Origin: Aspidapion aeneum
Taxonomy: Eukaryota; Arthropoda; Insecta; Coleoptera; Brentidae
Direction: 5' to 3'
Length of the DNA: 64,000 nucleotides
NCBI GenBank assembly: GCA_963576565.1
Contig: OY755047.1
Location: 24,745,171 to 24,809,170 of the forward strand
The translations under genes were made by a program, and so were the position numbers. The notes under the pieces are model-generated. The model made no database searches. It was not told the DNA's origin and saw nothing but the letters and a program-made list of their open reading frames with translations. Position 1 is the stretch's first letter. The number at the start of each line of letters is the position of its first letter. Below, one piece after another: positions 41,001 to 53,000 of this stretch.

Positions 41001-44000
41001 AGTTTTTTTTCTTAAAATCACTTAAAGGATAATCCTCTGAAGTTTGACATTATACTTTATTAACACCCTGTATAGTTTTTTTCTCAAAATGGACCCAAGA
41101 CCTTTCCTTCATTAGGGAAATTTGGAAACGCTTAAAACTTTAACAGTCGTTATGGTTATTTCTTCATCTTAAAACTAACTTGTCCGTTGTCATATTCCAT
41201 TGATGTTTACTATCTTAATTTTATTTCTTTATAATTATGTTATATTTTTTTTATTAAAATAAAATGATGGAGAATATCACTGAGTTGGTCCTTGATTGCC
41301 TTAAAACTTATTGGCTAACTATACCAAAATAACAATAAAAACACTTCTTCTTAATTAACGAACTAAACAACTATAGCACTAACAAAATGTCAAATAAGCA
41401 TCTAAAAATGTCCCTATTATTAGGGTGGCCGTAAAAAGACCGAAAGACGAAATCTGGAAAACATAAGATCGAACCACAAAAGATCAGAAACAAAAAATCT
41501 CGAAAAACAAAATTTTCAACGGCAACGGATCGAAAACAGAAAATCTCGAAAAATAAAAGATCGAAAGACAAAAGATCGCAAAACAAAAGATTTTGTTTCT
41601 CCAGACTTTTTTTTTCGATCTTTTGTTTTTCCAGCAAATGTTTCGATCTTTTGTTTTCGAGATTTTCCATCTTTTCACCGCCATTTCTATCAGCATCGTA
41701 TGAATTACACCCTCCATACTTTTTGGCGTCGCATTCCAGCAACACTAGATATAATATGTCTTTGTGCACTTGGTGTCGTTCAATAAATCTTTATAATTAA
41801 TAATAATTAATCATACGACAATGACAAAGTTTGTCGTTAACGCCCCTTCATAAATGGGTGTTGTTTGTTTTCTGTTTAGCTGGTTAAAGTTGCAGCTGCC
41901 TGACTGCAATAACGTCAAAGTTTTATTAAAGCTAACAAGAAAATACAGGCCACCCACAATCCAAAACAATTTAGCTGATGCCTGGTTTGAAAGGCGCTAA
42001 TTGACGCCAGATAACGGCAACCTTTATAGTTAAATTTATAGCTTAGAGAGTTTGTTTAAAACCTTTTTTTTTAATTTTTGAGTTTTCATTTTTGAATCAT
42101 TTGGAGAACATTTTTGAACTTATTTTGAAGGGACCGTACTAGCAGGAGAATGGAGATCTTTTTGGTATTTCAAATTAGATACTTGTAGCTTTAGATATAA
42201 TAATATATAATAATTCTTTAAATTTTAACGACTGTGTTTACTGTCAGTTAACCTCTATTAAAATTGTTTTATAATTAATTTATTTAACAAAATTTTTGTT
42301 TTATCTGTAAGTCTTTAAGCATTAAATGTTGTTTATTATCATATTGTTCACATTTATTGACCTCCTAGATAATTAACTTGTAAGTAGAATAACTTCATAT
42401 TTTAATATGTATTGTTAACGTCAATTTTTTATATTTTAAGTACTATTTTTCTCTTAAAAAGTAACTAGTAAGTGTTATCTTATATTACAGATTTCCCCTT
42501 GAAGATGGAATTGTAAAATTTTCGAAACGTGTCGGCGCATGAACAGAAATAAATAATTAATCTATTCAAAAATTGTGTGGAGTTTAGTTATTTTTTTCCA
42601 AAATTTAATTTGTTTTGTTTTGAAAGCATAATAAATAAACAAATCTTGTTCTATTTTCTTTTAATTCGTGAGTCTACAAAAACAATAAACGTCAATAAAA
42701 AATATGGTTAGGTTTACCGTTCAACGTTATTTTTGGGCACGTTTAAGAGCTTTTTTTTAACGACTTACCTTTATTTACGGTAAGGGTAATTATAAGAGCA
42801 ACCAAATTCGCGACTAAAGTGCTTAACGAAAAGGTAAACTAATTTTTTTCAAGATGATGGGAATCAACCACTTTTTGTAATTTTTTTATAACGAATAAAA
42901 AAAAACGCCTGCGAGGGTAACTTGCAGGATTCTGGCCTGTTTATTTGGACAGCCCTGATTCCAGCTGCAATAATGTTAAAGTCATGTCTCTTAATCTTTT
43001 TGGGTTTGGGTATAACCTGTGCTATCTGATCCACGATATTCTAAACACGGTATGCCATTCCAGAGGTTTGTCCCGCATACCGCACTATCATATCGTGACG
43101 TCACGATGGAGAGAAAATTTTCAATATTTTAATTTTTTTTGTTGGTAATAATATTTTATATCTATGATTAATTTTTTGACTGATTTATTTTTTTTTAACT
43201 AACTAAAAAATAATATAAAAAAACAAACACTATAAGAAAATACAAAAAATATAAAGAAATAATAAAAACAATATTGAGTGTGATACGCCATTTTCAATAA
43301 AATTTTAAGGGTGAAAACTAATAAATTAAATAAAAAGAAGGTTGCTCCATAAAAAAAGACTTTATTGTCATATTTTAAAAACTACAAGTGAGGAATTAAT
43401 TTTATTTTGACAGGTAGATATTTTATAAAAAAAACTATAAAAAAGCAATTTTTACCAAAATAATTTTCCTAAATTAAAAAGGTATGCATATGTAGAGTGC
43501 CTGTATTTTAGCATATTTGGATATATTATCGAAATATGTCAACATGCAAAAATCATGTATTGTTAACGTTAATTTTTAATATTTTAAGTAATATTTTTTT
43601 TCTTAAAAAAGTCACTAGTTTCCAATTTCCTCTTGAAGATGGAAATGTAAAATTTCCAGAACCCGTCGGCGTATGGATAGAAATAAATAATTAATCTATT
43701 CAAAAATTTTATGGGATTTTAGATTTTTCGCTTTTTTCCAAAATTAGGTTTGTTTTGTTTTGAAAAAATAATAAATAAAAAATCTTGTTCTGTTTTCTCT
43801 TAATTCGCGAGTCCATAAGAACAATAAACGTCAATTAAAAGATATGGTTAGGTTTACCGTTAAACGTTATTTTTGTTTAAAACCTATTTTTTAACGACTT
43901 TATTTACGGTAAAAGAAAACAAGAGCAACGAAAATTTTGACTAAAGTGCCTATCGAAAAACTAAACTAATTTTTTTTTAAAGATAATCGGAAGCAGTCAC

Positions 44001-47000
44001 TTTTGTACAATTTTTTATAACGAATGAAAAAAAAACGCCACGAACTTGCAGTATTTTGGCCTGTTTATTTTGACAGCCCGGATTCCAGCTGCAATAATGT
44101 TAAAGTCATGTCTCTGAATACTTTTGGGTATAATCTGTGGTATCTGATCCACGATATTCTTAACGCGGTATGTCATTCCAGAAGTTTGTACCGCACTATC
44201 ATATCGTGACGTCACAATGGAGAGAAAATGTCAATATTTGAATTTTTTTCCTTGATAATATTTTTTATTTGATTCATTTTTACTAAAATTTATTTTTATA
44301 ATATAATATAAGAAAATACTATAAGAAATTACAAAAAATATAAAGAAATAATAAAAACAATATTAAGGGCGGTACGTAATTTTAAATAAAATTTTAAGCC
44401 TTAAAATTAAATAATTAAATAAAAAGATAAATAAATTCTTTATTGTCAAATTTCAAAAACTAAGAGTGAAAAATTAATTTTATTTTGCCAAGTAGATATT
44501 TTATTAAAAAAAAGCTAAAAAAAAGCAATTTTTACCAAAATAATTTTTTTTCTAAATTAAAAAGATACGTACACCTAGACTAGAGTGCCTGTATTATATC
44601 ATATTTTGATATAATCTCCAAATCATATACAGTCGAACCCCTCTAACTCGAACCTCTATAACTCGAACCTTTTAAGTGGTCCCTGCACTTTTTACACGTA
44701 TTTAAACCTCTTTAACTCGAGTTTCTATAACTCGAACTCTCCATAACTCGAACTGTTTTGGTTGTCTCTTCAGGTTCGAGTTATAGAGGTTCGACTGTAC
44801 ATAATATTCCAATACCCACGGTAACTGCCCATTCATGATGCAAACATGAGGGCCTTGGGGTTTTTAAGCAAAAAAGACCTGATTGGTTGCTTTCAAAGAC
44901 TTATGCATATTATTTCTATATAGTACGTATTATTGCAATACCTACGGTACCTTACAATGCAGAATTAGTATAAGTCTATCCTTTTTGCGGTCCTTAAGAT
45001 AAAATGTCCTGATTGGTTATACCTTTAGGCATGAATATTATTTTATTCAGTATTCTTGTATTCGTTACGTCAAATCCTTGGCGTACAGTTGACAAAACTC
45101 TATCTATGTAAATTTGGTATCTGTGCATTTTTTGTACCTTTATTTCTGAATGTTTGCATCAAACGTCAACCATTGTGTAAACAGGTAACAAGGAGTATTG
45201 GAATATTACGTATATGCTCCAAATATGTCATCATACAGGGACTAAATCGTTTTAAAGTAACACGTATTACACATATAAGTTTTTTAGAAAAATCAAGGAA
45301 AACTTACTTGTCACACAATTCATATTTGGAAAAATGCAACCCAGGTTCAGCATATGGCTGGATCAAAGTTGAAAAAATTCCAGTTGGCAACGCTGTAGTT
45401 CCAGCCACTAACCATATCAGCCCAATGATGCACGTGGCGAATTTTTTCGAGATTCTCGGCTTTAGGGGCCACATGATGAGCATGTATTTGTCGATGCTTA
45501 TAGCAACCTGCGAAAAAGTAAACAGAAAAAAAATAATCTATAACGGACCTGTTACCTTCCTAGCTGGCTTTGAATACAGTTTTTATAAATATCTTAGAAA
45601 CGAAAGGTTTTTGGTTATTACATAAATGATTAAGGAAAAAATGTAGTCTACTAAATACCGAAAACAGCATATTGATACGAGGCTTCGTTAAAAAGTTAGC
45701 AGTTGTATTTTATGCTATTTTATATTTGTATTCAGGAAATATGTGGTAAATATCTAAGAAAAAATTAGCTTCGGGCGGGCCCGGGCCCCTTCAGGCCCTT
45801 TTCCCCTTATATACGCCACTGCATCCAAATAACTTATTTTTGGCGTTTTGCCATTTCTTTTTATCATCAAAAACAATACCTTCTCTAGTCATTGCTGCGC
45901 GGGCTAGGAAGGTAAAAATTTGGGTCAAACAAGTTTGTTTACTTGACCCAAATGACCTATTCAGTAACTAAGAACGATTGCATTCATTAAAAAAACATTT
46001 AAAAAATAAGTGAACTCATTTAAGACAAATAAGTGCACTCATTTAATTTTCATTTGCCTCAAATGACTGTTTGTGTAATTGCAAAATGATTTTTTACGAA
46101 CTTTTGGTACATCCAGTATAAAAATCATTAAAATACTATAACGAATAATAAATCCACATAAGACAAACGCATAAAAGGACAGTACACTCTGTATATGGCA
46201 GCAACAGCAAAAAGAACTGCATCAAAATCGATTATTAATGGATCAAACTGCAAAGAATTAATCAGAGTTTTGATTAAATATATTTTTTTGTGCGCCGTCT
46301 GAAAATCCTAGATAGCTGACGAATTTAAAATGTACCCATCAAAGATGCACGTTTATTCTTGTGTTACAAACTTTTTTTAACTACTTTCTTAAATTAGTAA
46401 AAAATCTACGTTCTTGCCACGCACAACAAGGTATAAATCAGCAAAATCGGTTCGACGGTTCTAAAAAAGAAAATTTTTGTTTCAACCATTGTTTTGCATA
46501 TTATACGATTGCCTTGCCAATCATGTCTGCATTTATTTCCATATAAATTCATTACTAATGAACCGATTTTAATAAAATAATAAACATCCTAATTTGATTG
46601 CTTTTTAAAGATCATGATCAAAAATTTAAAGCCGTCTTAAAATTTAGGAGGGCGGACAGAATCATACTTGATTTTTCAAAATGGCGTGTTTATTCTTAGT
46701 TTCCGTAAATGCTTTAGTTTTTTAGCTCACACATATACTATACTATAGTAGTGTGAGCTATGGTGATCCTAATTTTTTCGAGAAAAAAAAAGTTGCTCCG
46801 ATTTCAAAAATTTTTATATATCTTTGCGTTTCAGATGATTTTGAAACTTTTTTGTTGCGCCGTCTGTCTGTCTGTATGTCTGTCTGTCTGTCTGTAACGA
46901 CCAACGCGCATAACTCAAAAACCGCTTGGCCGATTTTAATGAAATTTGGTACCTAGGCTGGGTTTTGGGCCGAGATGGTCCCATTTAAAAATGAACAAAA

Positions 47001-50000
47001 TCCACCGAACACAAACCAAATGAAAGGGTGGGGGTAGATTTCAAAAATTAGAGTTTATGGGGAAATATGGCGTGTGTGATATCAAACGAAAGGTAATTGA
47101 GTCTGGAGTTAAACAAAATACATTTTAATTTATTTTAAAAAAAAGGGTGGGGGTATATTTAAAAAATTGGAGTTTAAGTGAAAATATGGCGTGTGTGATA
47201 TCAAACGAAAGGTAATTGAGTCTGGAGTTAAAAAAAATACATTTTAGTTTTTTAAAAAAGGGTGGGGGTAGATTTGAAAAATTAGAATTTAAGTCAAAAC
47301 ATGGCTTGTGTGGTATCAAACGAAAGGTAATTGAGTCAGGAGTTCAATAAAATATACTTCAGTTTTTAGTAATATTAGCTTTCAAGTAGATACACTAAAA
47401 CTATAGTACCCAGTGTGAGCTTATGTGCCCATAGATTGGCAGAGTATTTTAATTTGTAGAAAAGCACTACTTTTCCCCCACACAACGAGGTACAAATGAG
47501 TAAAATCGATGTAGTGGTTCTCAAAAAAATCTATTTTTCTTTCAATCATTGTTTTGCAGATTGTACGATTGCATTATCAATCCTGTCTGCATTAATTTCC
47601 TTATAATTTCGTTATTACTCAACCGATATTACTGAAATAAAAAAAATCATGGTGAGAATTGATTGTTCTTTAACGATAACGTATAAAACAATCGTTATTA
47701 TTATCAGATTTTCTGAGAATCACTACACCGATTTTATTAATTTAAAACTCGTTATGCTGGAGACGAGTAGTGCTTTTCTATTAATTTAAAAAAAAACTAA
47801 AACATTTTCGGAAAATAAGAATAAACGTGCCTCTTTGAAGGGTAAAGTATGATTCTGTCCGACCCCTTAACATTTAAGATGGCGACAAATTTCGATTATA
47901 ATCTTTAAAGAACTATCAATTTTTACCATGATTTCTTTTATTTTACTAAGATCGGTTCAAGATGAGTTTATAAGGAAATTAATGCAGACAGGATTAGCAA
48001 TGCAATCGTATAACCTGTCAAACAATGGCTGAGACAAAAACAGATTTTTTTGCGAACCACCACACCGATTTTACTAATTTGTACCTCGTTGTGCGGGGCA
48101 AAAGTAGTGCTTTTCTACAAATTAAAAAAAAACTAAAATATTTGTAAAAAATAAGAATAAACACGCCATTTTGAAGAATCAAGTATGATTCTGTCCACCA
48201 TCTTAAATTTTAAGATAGCTGTAAATTTTGATCATAATCTTTAAAAGGCAATCAATTCTCACCAGGATGTCTTTTATTTCATTAAAATCGGTTCAGTAGT
48301 AATAAATTTATAAGGAAATAAATACAGACCTGATTGGCAAGGCAATCGTATAATATTCAAAACAATGGTTGAAACAAAAATCAATTTTCTTAGAATGACC
48401 AAACCGATTGTGTTGGCTCATACCTTGTTGTGCGTGATAAAGATGCAGCGTCTTTTTTTATTAAAAGAAATATTTAAAACATGTTTGCAACACAAGAATA
48501 AACGAGCATCTTTGAAGGGTACATTTTAATTTTGTCCACCATCTTGGATTTTGAGATGGCGGACAGAAATATATATTTATTCAAAACTCTAATTAATTCT
48601 CTGGCAAGTACAGTGTGTCTCATTAATATCGATGGCCCACCCGGTATATTCGGATTAATAAATAATGTCGCAAATATTTCTCTAAATTGGACGCATTTTA
48701 GTATTAAATAATTGCATGAGGGTGGGTCTGTTTATCCCTCTCGTAGACAACGCCATGTTGTCAAATTAGCTTAGATTTGTCTCCCTGAAAATTTGAGCGA
48801 CATTTTTCATGAATCCTAGTGTACATGCTTACGAGACAGCTCAACCACGGATCACCTAACAAACAGATAAATAAGCCGGCTGGCGGTCTTTGATCTCGGA
48901 GAATTCAACGATGGCTGAGCATTGGGAATCAAACTCAGAGCCGGACTAAAATAATTTTATCATAAAATATGAATGTTTCAAATTGTTGATGCGAAAAAAT
49001 ATTTTTACTGCCAGAAACAATAAAAACATTAAAATAGTTTTGTACTGCTAAAAATGGGAGCTAACATGAATTTTAGAGTTTCGGCCGCGTAAAAAAATTA
49101 TATGTTGTCCTCTGTAGGGGACTATGAAAATAATGTGTTTTATTGAATGAGAGATAGGGGAAGCATAAAAAGAGGGCTTTTTCGTCGTCCAGAATACGTT
49201 AGCATGTTGTCGTTTTCAGCATACAGCCAAACACAAACAGAAAAAAAATGATTTTTTTTTGTTTTATTGGGATAAAATTTATTAAGTTTCAAGAGGAGTA
49301 AAATTGTGAAATTTAAATATTAGAAATTGGACATTGTAGAGTAATTTCTTAATTTACTGGAATCGGATATTATTTATTAGTTTTTTCGAAAAATTGAAAG
49401 TTTAAGGAGATACAGGGTGACCAAATAATCTTTACAATTAGCACAAACTTGCTTCACGGTAAATTAATAATTTAAAAGTTTGTAAAATCTAATATTTAAA
49501 AAAAATAGTTGTTTTATATGTATTCTTAAAAGTGTAAATAGTAGCATAATAAAAAATTATAACAAATTTGTGTCAAAAACTCTTGACCAGATGTTATATA
49601 ATAGTTTATTATACAGGGTGTAATTTAAATGATGCATGAAACTTTAAGGGGTTGTTGAAATGGCCTCTTTGTTTTTACAGGGTGTTAAACTTAGCACTTT
49701 TTTTCGATTTTTTGTTTGTTTCTTAAAAATTATAACGATCCATTACCAAAACCGTAATAATTCGGTTTTTTTAAATAATTTGCGGGCCAAAATGTTAAAT
49801 TTTGATAGGAGGGATCTTTTTAAATCGAAGCAACTTACAATTTTAGATATTTGTTTTGTTATTTTAAAAATATTCCCAGTATTTTGAGATATAATGTATT
49901 AATAACATAAATAATGTTTTTATAAGAGCATCCACGCGTTAAATATTTTTAAAATCAGTAAACCCTGTTTCCACCAATGCATGCCCACCCCGATTCAAAA

Positions 50001-53000
50001 AACGCATCACCTGATGGCCCATGGATTTGCACCGGTTTTAACTGCAATGTCACCTGATGCGTTTTTTGAATCGGGGTGGGCATGCATTGGTGGAAACAGG
50101 GTATAAGGAACGAGGATCTTATATAAATCTTATATGATGTTCTAAAAGCTTACGTCAAAATTAGACATTTTCTAAAGAATGTTGGATCTTTAACCTAAAA
50201 ATTTTTGAGGTGCATAAAAAACATCAAATTTTTGTAATATTTATATTGTAATACCTACTAAACTCAAACACTCTTGTGATATTTTTAAAAAACCGAAAAA
50301 AAATCACAAGACCCTTTGATTTCAAGAGGTGTTAAACACTTGAGCAGTGAAATTTACATTAGTTGCAGTTTTAATCTATTGAAAACACAGATCATAACCA
50401 AAAATATTAAAAATGTGTTGGAGTTTTTGAATACCTAATAAACAAAAATAAAAAATTAACTTAACGTTAACATTTTCGTTGATGCACTTTTTTGTTTTAA
50501 TATTTTAAATTGGGAGATGGGACAACTCGCCGCAGCCGCTTTGCCCCGGACCGATTCGCCTCGGGGAATATTCGCGGCCGGCCAATTATTCGCGGGGATA
50601 ATTTGCTGCCGGCCGATACGCCGCGGGGACAATTCTCCGCTAGATTTTTTGTTTGATGTCAGTGGCAATTTTTTAAACAGTTTTATTTAGCTTGACTTCA
50701 TATAATATATTTGTTTGTTCGATTATCACTTTTTTAAAACTTTTCCAACAGAATTTTCTTAAATTTTAATCTTTGCAGTGATTAAGGTCACTCAATACAG
50801 TTTTTTACTCAAATAGCAGATCCAAAATGGTGGATTTTTAAATTTATTAAACGATATTCATCAAATTCGGAACTTTAAGGTGTTTCAGGTTGGTTCCCAT
50901 TTTGATTTTTTTTAGTTTAAGTTAAAAATAATTTAAAATTTAATAAAGTTTCTAGTTTGATGCATATCGGTTCATAAATGGCAAAAACCGCCATTCTACA
51001 TTCGCCATTTTATATATTTTTTCCAATTAAAAAAATGCTGGATTGTATAGTTACCACCAAATACCTAGTTGGAAAGTTTGAAAACATTATTTTTATAAAA
51101 AAATGTTATATGAAGTCAAGGTAAATAAAATCTCGCGGCGAATTGTTCCCGCGGCAAATTGTCCCCGCGGCAATTCGATTGGCGGCGAATTGTCCAAGCG
51201 GCAAAACGGGCCGCGAGCCGCGGTGAATTGTCCCCTACCCTTTTAATTTGTGAACCTGTGCTTAATTTAAGAACAATGATTCAGGGTATACCGTCGCGTG
51301 GATTTACAGTCTCTTACGGCACAAACCGTTCCCATTGTTTAAAATCACATATTATATCAAACACAAAAATCTCATCTACACACCACTAACGCGCAACACG
51401 TACTAAAAGTTTAAAAAATATTAAAATACAGAATGTGCCTCTGGAGTGGTTGACCCCAACATGGCAGGCTGCGTGAAAGATGCGCGTAGCACCCCCCACC
51501 ACCTGAGTTCCCTATCTGTTTGTTAGGTGATCCGTGGCTCAACTGACACCCACACGAAACACATAAACATTTTAACAAAATCATGTTCAACTTACCAAAG
51601 TATAAGCACTAACAAACACACTCAGTGCGGACACATAGCACACTACCGGACACATAAACTCCGGAAACACCCAATACTGTCTCAGCATACTGTCCACAGT
51701 AAAAGGTACGCACAGTAAAGTCACTAACAGATCCCCAACCGCTAAGTTTAGTATAAAGTAATTAGTCACTGTCTTCATACGGGGTGAAGAAAGCACTATG
51801 TAACACACGATTACGTTTCCAGTAAATGCTACGAAAAATATGGCTCCGTATACTGTGTAAATAATGGTGGTAAACAGCAGGTTACGTGTCAGGGCTTCTG
51901 GAGATTGGACATCACAAACGCCACCTGAAATAAATAAGAAACTTAATTAATAATGTAGTTCCAATATGCGTGGACTCATGAGGAGGGTTGCGTTTACGAC
52001 AACATCAAACCGACCACTCAACGTTAAGAACAAGTTAAGCAGTTAATACATGGTTACTGGCAACAGTTTGTAATCGATTTCTTCACAACCAAAATCTGTC
52101 CTCTAAAATATTTAAAATATAAGGAAAATTAATTACGTATTGAGTGCAATATTTTTATTTTAACAAATCAGAAACGTTAGCGCTTTTGACACTTCTGTAT
52201 CCTCATCAGACGTCTTAGTTGTCTTTAAAATATGTTTTTTTTTCTTGTTTTAATTTTTTTCAAAAAGGTATTTTTGTTTAAAAACCCATTGTATACAGTA
52301 AAATATTTAATAAGTTAGACATAATATTTTAAAGTAGCCGCCTTGAAATAAAAATAAATGTAATTGTAGAAATCCTCATATCAAACAAAAATTTTGAACA
52401 TTCATTTTTGTAACTCCGTAAATCATTCTCAAGGTGAGTAAAAAAATATTTTTGATTGGTATTAACTTAAAACTTAATATTCCGAGTTTAATTCATTTAA
52501 ATTTGGCTGAAAGGGCATCCCCCCTCTCGCCCATTTCAAAAGTGATCTTTTACAGTATTTTGATACACTTGATTCTTTATTTAAGACAACCATGTTGGAA
52601 CAGTACTTATACACTAAGTTGGGTCGAAAATTTTTTTTTAATTGATTTTGTCATAGTTTTAAAAATTTGTAAAATCCGCCAAGAAAATAAATGATTTATT
52701 GTTTTCCTAAAAAATAATAAAATTGGCCGCGCCCCCCACCCCCCAAATATTTTAAAATTTTAAGTTTAAAGTAAACTGTAATAATTATAAAATGTATCTT
52801 ATTTGTCTAAGGAACACGAACACTAAAAAAAATCACAACTATTATAATATTTGACCGCGCCCCTGAGCACTTTTCCCTAAATACGTATACAGTTTTTCGC
52901 TTGGAAAAGAGATGATATAATATAATCATTATTAATGGATATAAAAATTTTATTCATCGCTTTTTCAACCAGAACTCACCGCGTGGAGGTAACTGTATAC

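Larger units (their letters stand above)
38456..41070. mobile_element. CAGGGTG foldback element split by a pogo/Tigger element
   Basis: CAGGGTG at 38456 and CACCCTG ending 41070 are flanked by TA. The arms are inverted (TTTTTGAGATGTTTGGCTC against GAGCTGAACATCTCAAAAAC; ACAAGGCATATGTACATCAT against ATGATGTGTGCCTTGT). The right arm is cut at 38908/40872 by the insertion 38909-40871 with its own TA duplication. Confidence 0.75.

Noticed and set aside
41371..41769. Minus-strand frame with Lys/Phe-rich repeats, resembling a coiled protein
   Set aside because: Entirely produced by translation of the foldback minisatellite.
45056..45625. 189-codon plus-strand open frame, the longest in the window
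   Set aside because: It is antisense to a receptor exon with canonical splice sites and conserved TM3-TM4 residues; the plus-strand protein has no motif.
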